Part shown: piece by piece, positions 6,632 to 15,266 of the stretch | Layout of the letters: each line of letters starts with the position of its first letter | Position numbering within the stretch: the first letter of the stretch is position 1 | Source of the DNA: Alistipes sp. | GTDB lineage: Bacteria > Bacillota > Clostridia > Oscillospirales > Ruminococcaceae | Reading direction: 5' to 3' | NCBI GenBank assembly: GCA_023667265.1 | Contig: JAMPAJ010000001.1 | Span: 1,293,151 to 1,357,150 of the forward strand | DNA length: 64,000 nucleotides | The notes under the pieces: model-generated | Seen by the model: only the letters and a program-made list of their open reading frames with translations | The model's database searches: none | What the model was told of the DNA's origin: nothing | Position numbers and translations under genes: made by a program

Positions 6632-8551
6632 GTGTGCGTGATTCCTAAGCTTATAGGTGTGTGTTTATCGACTATCCACGAGGAAGATCGCTTCAATTTT
6701 GTCAAAGAGCTTAACGGGCAGGCTGTAAAAAAAGGCTTCAGGCTTATGATTTTCAACTCATGCTCAGATCTGTATGAGCATGACAATGCAGATAATGACG
6801 GCGCTGCTTCGGTTTTCCGGCTGATCCCCTACGAGAAGCTCGATGCGATTATTATTTTCTCAAACTTTATTTGTACTGAGAGTATAGTCCGGATGATTAT
6901 TGACAACTCTTTAAGGCACAATATACCTACGATTTCTATAGACAAACAATATGAGGGCTGCTTTAATTTTTCCTTCGCCTACGCGGATATTTTTGAGCGT
7001 CTGGTTCATCACGTCATTAACGAACACGGCGCACGCGAGCTGTTTCTGATCACGGGGGCAAAGGACAATCCATTCTCCGACGCGCGTACCAACGCGTTCA
7101 AAAATGTTCTGGAGGAATGTGGTATACCATTTAGCCAGAACAATGTTGGATACGGAAATTTCTGGGACGGCCCTACTCTCGATCTGATGAAGCAATGGTT
7201 TGAGATCGAAAAAAGAAGTCTCCCCGACGCAATTATCTGCGCCAACGATTCCATGGCTATAACCGTAAGCGGATATTTGCAGCAGCAGGGCTACAGTATT
7301 CCAGAGGACTGCATTATCACTGGTTTTGACGGCATAGAACAGGCGCATTATCATCTGCCGCACATTACGACCTGCCGGCAGAATTACAATGAAATGAGCC
7401 GGCTAATTCTCGATACTATTGAAGCTGTGGAGCGCGGAGAAAGCGTTCCTGCGGAGCGTACCGTAGGATTCGAGATGATACTCTCCCAGTCCTGCGGCTG
7501 CAAGTGCGCCAGCAACGCAAGGATCAATCCCATCGTTCAGACTCTCATTGACCGTTTGCGGCTGTCTACGGAGAGACAGGATATGATCTGTACGATACAG
7601 TCGTCTATCTCTAAAATGAATGACATAAATGAGCTGCCGCCTATCCTGATAGACAAATTCAGACTTCACACTAATATTTTCGCAATGAACAGCGACATTT
7701 TCGATTCGCCGGATTACGGAACGTTCCACAAGGGCGAACAATCGTTCGGCGAAAATGTGGACATAATATATAACCGCTATTTCTGGCGTGATTTTGAGCA
7801 AGGCACGCTTCCGGCAGCGGAGCTGATACCGCGTTACGACCTGATAACCGAAAGAGAAGATCCTATCGTGATATGCACGATCCACTTCATTGATATGGTA
7901 ATGGGATACAGCGTTTTTCAGCCCGAAATAAATTTAGACGAGTACCGGAAAATGCACACTCTGATGAGCGCGATATGTGCATCACTCGGCAATTTTCACG
8001 GAAGAATACAGATCCGCCGGATAAACGAACAGCTTCTCCGTGCAAACAATGAGCTGCACCATATGTCCCAGCGCGACTTCATGACCGGGCTTTACAACCG
8101 CCGGGGCTTTTTCGAGATCTTCAGCAGCCGTATGGATAACGCCGGTCAAAAATCCGCCGCCGTTGTAGTGATATCAGCAGATCTCGACGAATTGAAATAC
8201 ATAAACGACACCTTCGGACACCAGGAGGGCGACAGCGCTATAACTACCGTCGGCCGTGCCCTTATGAGCAGTTCGGTACAGGAAGAGATATGTGCGCGCT
8301 TCGGAGGCGACGAATTCTGCGTTGCGGCAATTATTCCAGCTGATGACGCCGGGGAATATTTCGCCGAATTCAAAAGCAGATTTCTGGGCTTTCTCAATAA
8401 CTACAACAAAAAATCGGATAAGCCGTATATTGTTCGAGCAAGTATTGGCTGCTCTGTGAAAATGATAGGTGAATACGACGGTCTTGATGATATGATACGT
8501 ATTGCCGACGAAAATATGTATTGCGATAAATCCGAACATAAAAGGAAATAA
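6632..8551 (+). CDS. Diguanylate cyclase with an N-terminal LacI-type ligand-binding domain
   Basis: A 639-residue protein. Residues about 5-290 look like a periplasmic-binding-protein fold of the LacI/GalR effector type (PKLIGVCLSTIHEEDRF, PDAIICANDSMAI, DCIITGFDG), but there is no DNA-binding helix-turn-helix, signal peptide or membrane span. A Cys-rich SQSCGCKC segment (about 290) and a middle region follow, then a GGDEF domain (about 480-639) with intact G558-G-D-E-F562 and no canonical RxxD inhibitory site. It probably makes c-di-GMP in the cytoplasm in response to a small ligand. The start is GTG at 6632 or 6638 after GGGAGGTGA; the choice is uncertain. Confidence 0.88.
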   Translation: MCVIPKLIGVCLSTIHEEDRFNFVKELNGQAVKKGFRLMIFNSCSDLYEHDNADNDGAASVFRLIPYEKLDAIIIFSNFICTESIVRMIIDNSLRHNIPTISIDKQYEGCFNFSFAYADIFERLVHHVINEHGARELFLITGAKDNPFSDARTNAFKNVLEECGIPFSQNNVGYGNFWDGPTLDLMKQWFEIEKRSLPDAIICANDSMAITVSGYLQQQGYSIPEDCIITGFDGIEQAHYHLPHITTCRQNYNEMSRLILDTIEAVERGESVPAERTVGFEMILSQSCGCKCASNARINPIVQTLIDRLRLSTERQDMICTIQSSISKMNDINELPPILIDKFRLHTNIFAMNSDIFDSPDYGTFHKGEQSFGENVDIIYNRYFWRDFEQGTLPAAELIPRYDLITEREDPIVICTIHFIDMVMGYSVFQPEINLDEYRKMHTLMSAICASLGNFHGRIQIRRINEQLLRANNELHHMSQRDFMTGLYNRRGFFEIFSSRMDNAGQKSAAVVVISADLDELKYINDTFGHQEGDSAITTVGRALMSSSVQEEICARFGGDEFCVAAIIPADDAGEYFAEFKSRFLGFLNNYNKKSDKPYIVRASIGCSVKMIGEYDGLDDMIRIADENMYCDKSEHKRK

Positions 8552-8561
8552 CTAAAACCTT

Positions 8562-8589
8562 GCCGCCTGAATATCCGGGCGGCTTTTTT
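8562..8589 (+). terminator. Intrinsic terminator of the GGDEF gene
   Basis: GCCGCC/GGCGGC hairpin followed by six T. Confidence 0.85.
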
Positions 8590-8620
8590 CTGGAAAATTT
8601 TAAAAAATCCGTTTTTGCTA

Positions 8621-8649
8621 TTGTAATTCTGACGAAAAAATGATATAAT
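8621..8649 (+). promoter_or_regulatory. Promoter of the rlmB operon
   Basis: TTGTAA (8621-8626), 17-bp spacer, TATAAT (8644-8649). Confidence 0.7.
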
Positions 8650-8698
8650 GTAGAGTGAAGCATCATGTTTCTTCTAAGAGCAACTAAGGAGTCATAAA

Positions 8699-9499
8699 AT
8701 GGAAAGAGAAATAAAAAATAACAGAAAAAAAGAGCAGGAAAGGGATTCCGGAGAAAATATAATCTGCGGACGCAACCCAGTCATAGAGGCTCTTAAATCC
8801 GAAGCGAATCTCGATACTATCTACATAGACGGAAACGGCGGAAGTCTCGGCATTATCCGCAGACTTGCCAAGGAAAAAGGCATTCCCGTGAAGGACGTCC
8901 GGGATGAGAAGCTGTCGAAAATGTCCGGCGGAGCTTCTCATCAGGGAGTCGTCGCAGTCGGCGCCTGCGCGGAATATGTGTCCGTTGAGGACATTCTTGC
9001 CGTTTCGGAAAAAAAGGGAACCAAGCCTTTTATCATCATCTGCGACGAGATAGAAGATCCCCACAATCTGGGCGCGATCATCCGTACCGCGGAGACCTCC
9101 GGAGCAGACGGGATAATCGTTCCGAAACGTCACAGCGCCGGACTTAATGCAACTGTTTTCAAAACATCTGCCGGAGCTGCAAGCTATGTGCCCGTCGCAC
9201 GCGTTTCAAACCTTGCATCAGCAATTGATAAGCTGAAAAAAGCCGGCGTATGGATATACGGCACAGACGCCTCCGGAAGCGAATATACAAAAACAGACCT
9301 TACAGGAAGCTGCGGTCTCGTTATCGGCTCGGAGGGCTTCGGTATAAGTCGTCTCATCCGGGAAAAGTGCGATTTTATGATAAAGCTGCCTATGCTTGGA
9401 AAAATTAATTCACTGAACGCCTCTGTTGCAGCAGGAATTTTTATGTATGAGATACTGCGGCAGCGCAATGCGGAAAGCGGGGGTGAGAAAAATGCCTGA
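8699..9499 (+). CDS. rlmB: 23S rRNA (guanosine-2'-O-)-methyltransferase RlmB (SpoU/TrmH family)
   Basis: A 266-residue SPOUT methyltransferase. After a charged N-terminus comes the substrate-binding domain (IICGRNPVIEAL, about 21-32). The SAM-binding trefoil knot follows, with motif 1 DPHNLGAIIRTAETSG, motif 2 LVIGSEGFGISR and motif 3 IKLPMLGKINSLNASVAAGI. The family methylates a guanosine in the 23S rRNA peptidyl-transferase region; the exact site is inferred. It is first in an operon and overlaps the next gene by 8 bp. Confidence 0.9.
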   Translation: MEREIKNNRKKEQERDSGENIICGRNPVIEALKSEANLDTIYIDGNGGSLGIIRRLAKEKGIPVKDVRDEKLSKMSGGASHQGVVAVGACAEYVSVEDILAVSEKKGTKPFIIICDEIEDPHNLGAIIRTAETSGADGIIVPKRHSAGLNATVFKTSAGAASYVPVARVSNLASAIDKLKKAGVWIYGTDASGSEYTKTDLTGSCGLVIGSEGFGISRLIREKCDFMIKLPMLGKINSLNASVAAGIFMYEILRQRNAESGGEKNA

Positions 9500-11993
9500 C
9501 AGCAAGCTCTCACTTGAAGATATACTCAACGAATATAAGCCGAATCCCGATGATACGTCGTCTGCTCATGTCGGAAGAGCTGACGCAAGAAAAATAATCA
9601 TTTCCGCCTCTGCCGATGAAAAAAAGAAGGAAGCTCCGAAGCCGGCTGCTGTTTCCCATGAGAAAAAGGAGCTTTTCGACAGTGGGGAAACGACCTTTGC
9701 CAACAATGAAATAATCCCGTCAGAGCGTTCCGTTAAAAAAGCGGCATTTGCAGATGCAGAGGGAATAAATCTTGTTTACTCCGATACGGCAGAAGCTACG
9801 TCCATGCCGCCGGAGGGTGCGCCGAAGATCCGGAGAATGGCTGACTCCACAAGAGCCAAAGAGATCGAAAAGGAAAAAAAGAAAAAGAAAAAACGAAGTC
9901 ATACCCGGGAAAAAAGAACCTACTCAAAAGAAACTCCCGAGGGCGAATATATGTACACTCCCCCGGAGTTTACCAAAAAGAAAAAGACCAGGATCGAGAT
10001 AATCAACGAGGCTGAAGATCCGGAAAACAGAAAGTTCCTGACGGATATCGTGCCGTCGAGAGAGGCTGCCAACGCCGCAAGACCTGTTTCTCCCACTCCT
10101 CGCAGCGAGACAACTAAACTGGATCTCAGCGGTGCAGAAAAAATCGACGAGAAATCCCTTGACGTCCATGTTCCCAGAAGCGCGGAGGAATACACTCACC
10201 TGCAAACAAAAAGCAAACGCACTAAGCGTATCGTGGATTTCAATTACTACGGCGATGTCCAGGATGTCGGACGTGATATTTACGAACTGAAAAATACTAT
10301 TTCAAACCGCGCAGCTGTGCTGTTTCTGACAGCCTTTCTCAGTCTTTACATGACCATTTGCAGCAGCTTTGACCTGCCAATACTCAGCTTTCTCAGCATC
10401 AACAGCATTACGACCTATCTGCTTGCGCACCTGATTTTAGGCTTGCTCTCTATCGCATATTCTATTCCTGTCATCACCAAAGGCTTCCGGAATCTTGTCA
10501 AGTTCAGAGCTGACGGAGACTCGATGACGGCGATAACCGCAGTAAGCTGCCTGATAGCGCTTCTTACGGCTTTCGGTGCAAAAGATATGGCTCAGGCGGA
10601 AACTATCCATATATATATGCCGGTAGGAATTTTGGCGCTGCTCTTCAATGCGGTGGGAAAGCTGCTGATAATGAAAAGGGCGAAGCGGAATTTCAACTTC
10701 GTCTCCAAAAACTTCGACAGACACGGCGTCGTCTACGTCAAGGATGAGGAACGTGCAGAACGGCTTACCAGGGGCACTCTGGGAGATTTTCCCATTCTCG
10801 CCGCCATGAGACCTACCGATTATCTGACCGATTTTCTCAGATACACCTACTCGTCAGATATTACCGACAGCTTCTGCCGACGCGCAGCGCCGATCTGTCT
10901 TATTTTCTCAGCAGTTACGGCTCTTTCTGTAACCTTTATCCGCATGAGAACTTTCTTTGGCGGAGCTGCCGCAGCCTTCGGGTTCTCGATTTTCAGTATG
11001 CTGATATGCGCAAGCTCATGTATCGCTATTCCATTTGCCGCCAATATTCCGCTTGAAAAGGTCTCAAAGCAGACCTTAAAAAACAAAGGCATCCTGCTGG
11101 GCTATCAGAGTGTTGACGATCTTTATGACACCAACTCAGTTCTCGCAGAGGCAGACAAGCTCTTCCCGGCAGGAAGCATCAAGCTGGGAGGTATAAAAGT
11201 GTTCTCCAACACCAAGCCCGACGAAGCGTTTCTTGACGCCGCAAGCCTCGCCTACCACGGAAAAAGCCTTATGACTCAGCTTTTTGCCGATATCATCGAG
11301 GACAAGGAGGAGCTGCTTTACAAAATCGACAACTTCTCCTGTGAGGAGGATATGGGTATATGCGGCTGGATAAAGAACCGCCGCGTACTCCTGGGCAGCC
11401 GCGAGCTTATGATCGCTCACAACATCGAGGGACTTCCCACAAAATCCCAGGAATCCGACTATGCTCTGGGACGTGATGCAGTATACCTGTCCATTTCCGG
11501 AAACCTTGCGGCAATGTTTGTCGTTGACGTTTCCGGCGCAAGATCGGTAAAGATCTGGGCGGAAAGGCTGACTAAGCGGAAGATCTGCATTATCGTCAAA
11601 ACAGTTGACCCGTTTATAACTCAGAACCGGATAGCCGGCGCGCTGGGAATACCTGCCGGAATGGTAAAGGTCCTCCCGCACAAGCTCCACCAGGATTTTG
11701 ACATCGAAACGCGAAAATCCGAGAGCATGAGTGCTTCAATGGCGTGTACTGGAAAATTCAGCTCCATGGCACAGCTTATTCTGGGAATCAAGAAAATACA
11801 CGCCTCAGCCATAACTGCACTGATTTTCCAGACAGCGTCAATTCTGCTGGGCTTCGGGCTTTCCATGATGCTGATACTGTCAAAGGCCTTTGAATCTGAT
11901 TATATGTATATGTCGGCTGCCGCAATGATAATATATAATCTTATCTGCACGGCACTTACCTGCTTTGCCGCAGGAGCGAAAAAGCTGTCCTGA
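9492..11993 (+). CDS. Membrane protein related to P1B-type ATPases but without the catalytic motifs (pseudoenzyme)
   Basis: An 833-residue protein starting at the ATG at 9492 (GGGGGTGAG upstream, 8-bp overlap with rlmB). The first 280 residues are charged and Lys-rich, with no recognised domain. The rest follows the order of a heavy-metal P-type ATPase: paired membrane spans with a KGFRNLVKF-like link, a cytoplasmic A-like segment, and a span with C506ASSC510 where CPC would be. Next comes IPLEKVSKQTLKNKGILL, like the region before the phosphorylation site. The DKTGT box is reduced to D555-K-L-F-P, an N-domain-like NRRVLLGSRELM remains, and TGES, TGD and GDGxND are gone. It cannot work as an ordinary pump. 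The function is unknown. Confidence 0.75.
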   Translation: MPDSKLSLEDILNEYKPNPDDTSSAHVGRADARKIIISASADEKKKEAPKPAAVSHEKKELFDSGETTFANNEIIPSERSVKKAAFADAEGINLVYSDTAEATSMPPEGAPKIRRMADSTRAKEIEKEKKKKKKRSHTREKRTYSKETPEGEYMYTPPEFTKKKKTRIEIINEAEDPENRKFLTDIVPSREAANAARPVSPTPRSETTKLDLSGAEKIDEKSLDVHVPRSAEEYTHLQTKSKRTKRIVDFNYYGDVQDVGRDIYELKNTISNRAAVLFLTAFLSLYMTICSSFDLPILSFLSINSITTYLLAHLILGLLSIAYSIPVITKGFRNLVKFRADGDSMTAITAVSCLIALLTAFGAKDMAQAETIHIYMPVGILALLFNAVGKLLIMKRAKRNFNFVSKNFDRHGVVYVKDEERAERLTRGTLGDFPILAAMRPTDYLTDFLRYTYSSDITDSFCRRAAPICLIFSAVTALSVTFIRMRTFFGGAAAAFGFSIFSMLICASSCIAIPFAANIPLEKVSKQTLKNKGILLGYQSVDDLYDTNSVLAEADKLFPAGSIKLGGIKVFSNTKPDEAFLDAASLAYHGKSLMTQLFADIIEDKEELLYKIDNFSCEEDMGICGWIKNRRVLLGSRELMIAHNIEGLPTKSQESDYALGRDAVYLSISGNLAAMFVVDVSGARSVKIWAERLTKRKICIIVKTVDPFITQNRIAGALGIPAGMVKVLPHKLHQDFDIETRKSESMSASMACTGKFSSMAQLILGIKKIHASAITALIFQTASILLGFGLSMMLILSKAFESDYMYMSAAAMIIYNLICTALTCFAAGAKKLS

Positions 11994-12016
11994 TGCAGCT
12001 TCAAGGAAGTGAAACA

Positions 12017-13309
12017 ATGTCTAACAGAAATAATTCTGACAACGAAAATACCAACACCATTTACATAGACCCGAGAGAGCGTGCCGAGTATGCCGAAAGA
12101 ATGAACGCCAGACGTCCGGAGAGCCGACCCGTTCAGCCACAGCAGCATACAGCAGCTCCCCGGATGTACGACCGCCCTGTCTCTCAGGAGTACCGGGATG
12201 GTTATGAACAGCCATATTACAGCTCCGGAACAGATTACCGCGACGAATATGGACAGCCACGTCCATACCGCACCGAGTACCGTGAGCCGCCGAGAAGACA
12301 GTCTTCTGTGCCTCCGCCAAAAAAGAAAAAGAAGCGGAAGAAAAAAAAGCCGATTCTATGGCGCGTATTATCACGTCTGATGCTGATTATTCTCATCCTG
12401 TTCCTGATAATTTTCGGCGTTTATTCCTGCGCGTCCCTTAGCCTGATAAAAAAGATCGAGTACGTAGAATCCGGCGGCAGAACCAGAACAAGAGGCGCTA
12501 TATCAAAAAGCTACGTGACAAATGTTCTTCTTATCGGCTCTGACAGCCGCGGAGGCGAGCGAGGCCGATCCGATACAATGATGCTCGTCTCCGTTAACAA
12601 GCGTACAGACGAGATCACGCTGACATCGTTTATGCGCGACTGCTATGTTGAGATACCGGAATACGGCTGGGATAAGCTGAACGCTTCCTACTCCTATGGC
12701 GGCGCAGATCTGGTAATGGACACCATAGAAGCAAATTTCGGAGTTAAGATCGACAACTATGTCTCCGTCAACTTTGTCTCCTTCGCTAACATCGTAGACG
12801 CGGTGGGCGGTATCGAGATCGACGTGAGCCAGGCGGAGATACGTGAGATCAACACCATTTTGCAGGCTGAGGTAAACGAGCTTATGGGCGATAACGTCAA
12901 GGACGATCTGCTTGATGTCAACAGCGACGGAAAGATAAGTCTCAACGGCAAACAGGCGCTTTCATATGCGCGTATACGCTACGTTGGAAACGCTGATTTC
13001 GAGCGTACGGAGCGTCAGCGCGAGGTGATCGAGACTATCTTCAACAAGGTAAGAGGCATCGGTCCGTCTGTTATTTCGCAGATTTCTGACGAGGTATTGC
13101 CGAATGTTGCCACAAATATGACGACCGGTGAGCTGTACTGGCTTTCGCTGCGTCTGCCGTTCCTTTTCGGCTATGACATACAGAAGCTCCAGATACCGGC
13201 AGATAACACCTTCCATGACGGCTATGACTCTTACAGCGGCAGCGTACTTGCTATCGACGATTTCGAGGCAAATTATAATATGCTGAAAGACGAGATTTTT
13301 GACTATTAA
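12017..13309 (+). CDS. LytR-CpsA-Psr (LCP) family wall polymer ligase
   Basis: A 430-residue protein from the ATG at 12017, chosen because AAGGAAGTG precedes it; an ATG at 11993 has no ribosome site. A disordered, Arg/Pro/Tyr-rich cytoplasmic tail (about 1-110) ends in a Lys-rich patch. One membrane span follows (LMLIILILFLIIFGVYSC), then the extracellular LCP domain (about 165-400) with NVLLIGSDSRGGERGRSDTM and FMRDCYVEIP. LCP enzymes move lipid-linked glycopolymers onto peptidoglycan. Third gene of the rlmB operon; repeat A2 follows it. Confidence 0.93.
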   Translation: MSNRNNSDNENTNTIYIDPRERAEYAERMNARRPESRPVQPQQHTAAPRMYDRPVSQEYRDGYEQPYYSSGTDYRDEYGQPRPYRTEYREPPRRQSSVPPPKKKKKRKKKKPILWRVLSRLMLIILILFLIIFGVYSCASLSLIKKIEYVESGGRTRTRGAISKSYVTNVLLIGSDSRGGERGRSDTMMLVSVNKRTDEITLTSFMRDCYVEIPEYGWDKLNASYSYGGADLVMDTIEANFGVKIDNYVSVNFVSFANIVDAVGGIEIDVSQAEIREINTILQAEVNELMGDNVKDDLLDVNSDGKISLNGKQALSYARIRYVGNADFERTERQREVIETIFNKVRGIGPSVISQISDEVLPNVATNMTTGELYWLSLRLPFLFGYDIQKLQIPADNTFHDGYDSYSGSVLAIDDFEANYNMLKDEIFDY

Positions 13310-13341
13310 AAGTAAATTTCATCAGCAATTTTCACACAAAA

Positions 13342-13533
13342 ATCGGGATTCCAAAGGGGCAATGCTCCTTTGGCAGAGTCCAGAGGCAGCGCCTTTGGCA
13401 GGGTTTGGGACAGCGTCCCATCGACGGAACGTCGATTATGCCTTTAGGCGCTCTGCAAGGGGTGAATTTCAAAACAGTCCGGTGGACTGTTTTGAAAGAG
13501 GGGACGCTCTGCAAGAGAGAGCGTCCCCTTTTT
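13342..13533 (+). repeat. Family A structured repeat, copy A2
   Basis: 192 bp between two convergent genes. It has the same hairpin series as A1 but with paired substitutions, for example ATCGACG/CGTCGAT and TGGGAC/GTCCCA. The last hairpin, GGGGACGCTCT/AGAGCGTCCCC with loop GCAAGAG and a following T-run, could act as the terminator of the LCP operon. Confidence 0.9.
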
Positions 13534-13549
13534 ATCAATAGAACAAAAC

Positions 13550-13573
13550 GTCCACTGTCAGAAGACAGTGGAC
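13550..13573 (-). terminator. Intrinsic terminator of the aspartate aminotransferase gene
   Basis: GTCCACTGTC/GACAGTGGAC perfect hairpin, followed on the minus strand by GTTTTGTTC. Confidence 0.8.
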
Positions 13574-13591
13574 AAAATTTATATTCGTTTC

Positions 13592-14872
13592 TTACTTCAT
13601 CTCTCTAAGAAGCTTTTCCGCACTTGCAAGCTTAACACTGATCGTGAACAGCTCCATTGCCTTCTCCAGATCCTCCATAGAAGGATATGTAGGAGCGATA
13701 CGGATGTTTCTGTCATTTTCATCCACACCGTAAGGGAATGTCGCACCTGCTCCGGTAAGAGTAGCTCCAGCCTCGCTGCAAAGCTTTACGATCCGCTTTG
13801 CACAGCCGTTCATGGCATTAAAGCTTACGAAATACCCTCCCTCCGGCTCTGTCCAATCGCCGATGCCGAGTGGCGCGATCTCACGCTTCAGCACATCGCA
13901 GACAAGCTTGAATTTCGGCGCGATTATAGCCATATGCTTCTTCATATGCTCTTTCATATTTTCAAATGTTCCGAAGAACTTTACATGACGCATCTGGTTC
14001 ATCTTATCATAGCTGATAATGCTGATACCCAGGTGCTTTTTCAGCTTTTCAACATTCTCGCGGCTTGCGCCCATAACAGCCACACCTGCGCCCGGGAAGG
14101 TAATTTTCGAGGTTGAGCCGAAAATATAGACCATATCCTCGTTTCCAGCCTTTTTAGCCTCGTCGAGTATATTGAGAATGAGCTTCGGATCTTCCGTCAG
14201 GTGGTGGATGCAGTAGGCATTATCCCAGAAAATGCGGAAATCCTTTGCCTTGGGTTTAAGATTGGCAAAACGCTTTACAGTATCGTCGCTGTAGGAGATA
14301 CCGTCGGGGTTGGAATACTGAGGAACACACCAGATGCCCTTGATCTCATCGTCCTCAGACACCAGCCTTTCCACCATATCCATATCGGGACCAGTGGGAG
14401 TCATGGGAATATTTATCATCTCAACGCCGAAAAATTCCGTAACTTTGAAATGTCTGTCATATCCGGGAACAGGACAAAGGAATTTCACCTTGTCCAGCTT
14501 GCTCCAGGGAGTACAGCCGGAAATACCCTTATTAAAAGCAGTCTGGACTGCCCAGAACATAGCGTTAAGACTTGAGTTGCCGAAAATGATTATCTCGTCC
14601 TCGGAAACGCCGATCATATCGGAAAAAAGCTTCTTTGCCTCGGGAATACCATCAAGCATACCATAATTTCTGACATCTATGCCGTTTTCGCTTGTAAAAT
14701 CGCCGTCATCGAAGGAATGGAGCATATCAACGCTGAGTTCAAGCTGCTCCTTACAGGGATTTCCTCTTGCCATATTGAGAACAAGACCCTTTGCCTTAAA
14801 ATCGCTGTAAAGCTCTTCGACTTCCTTTTTAAAGCCGAGAAGCTGCTCCTTATTCATTTCAGATAACATCAT
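13592..14872 (-). CDS. Aspartate aminotransferase, AspT type (PF12897 family)
   Basis: A 426-residue PLP enzyme. The sequence fits the class I/II aminotransferase subgroup typified by Corynebacterium AspT: LNMARGNPCKEQLELS near the start, VRNYGMLDGIPEAKKLF, a CPVPGYDRHF motif and WCVPQYSNPDGISYSD. The Schiff-base lysine lies in GSTSKITFPGAG (about 255). The usual role is interconversion of aspartate and oxaloacetate using 2-oxoglutarate, in the cytoplasm. Its own promoter (14929-14957) and terminator make it monocistronic. GAAAGGTG lies ahead of the first of two nearby ATGs. Confidence 0.9.
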   Translation of the reverse strand: MMLSEMNKEQLLGFKKEVEELYSDFKAKGLVLNMARGNPCKEQLELSVDMLHSFDDGDFTSENGIDVRNYGMLDGIPEAKKLFSDMIGVSEDEIIIFGNSSLNAMFWAVQTAFNKGISGCTPWSKLDKVKFLCPVPGYDRHFKVTEFFGVEMINIPMTPTGPDMDMVERLVSEDDEIKGIWCVPQYSNPDGISYSDDTVKRFANLKPKAKDFRIFWDNAYCIHHLTEDPKLILNILDEAKKAGNEDMVYIFGSTSKITFPGAGVAVMGASRENVEKLKKHLGISIISYDKMNQMRHVKFFGTFENMKEHMKKHMAIIAPKFKLVCDVLKREIAPLGIGDWTEPEGGYFVSFNAMNGCAKRIVKLCSEAGATLTGAGATFPYGVDENDRNIRIAPTYPSMEDLEKAMELFTISVKLASAEKLLREMK

Positions 14873-14928
14873 ATCGGAACAACACCTTTCAAACTATCAT
14901 CGGCAGATATCGCAATCCACCAATAATA

Positions 14929-14957
14929 AGTATACCACAGTAAAAAAATAATTTCAA
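14929..14957 (-). promoter_or_regulatory. Promoter of the aspartate aminotransferase gene
   Basis: Minus-strand TTGAAA (14952-14957), 17-bp spacer, TATACT (14929-14934). Confidence 0.7.
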
Positions 14958-15178
14958 GTGACAACATTACGAATAATTCCCTATAAAAAGCCTTTTTTTT
15001 GGATATTTCAGCAAAATTTGTCCTTTAGCCAAAATATTCTGTACGCCAGTGGCGGACAAATTAATGATTTTTTGTCATTTCCGAGTTTTTTGTATTCTAT
15101 TCGGGCAACATTTTTGTGCAATTCAAATTAATTCACAAAAAGTTTACCTTTTTAGCAGTCCATATCCGGTAGTATTCG

Positions 15179-15207
15179 TTGACAATCGGCAAAATATGAT
15201 ATATAAT
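15179..15207 (+). promoter_or_regulatory. Promoter of the dockerin transglutaminase gene
   Basis: TTGACA (15179-15184), 17-bp spacer, TATAAT (15202-15207). Confidence 0.8.
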
Positions 15208-15266
15208 ATTTATATAGAGATAAATTTGAATTGGGACAGGACGACAACGAAACGGAGGTAATTATT

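Larger units (their letters stand above)
14873..15266. other. Divergent intergenic region, 394 bp
   Basis: Contains one promoter for each neighbour and an AT-rich centre. Seven-base arms TTTGTCC and GGACAAA (near 15016 and 15055) could pair. No gene or known RNA was recognised. Confidence 0.6.
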
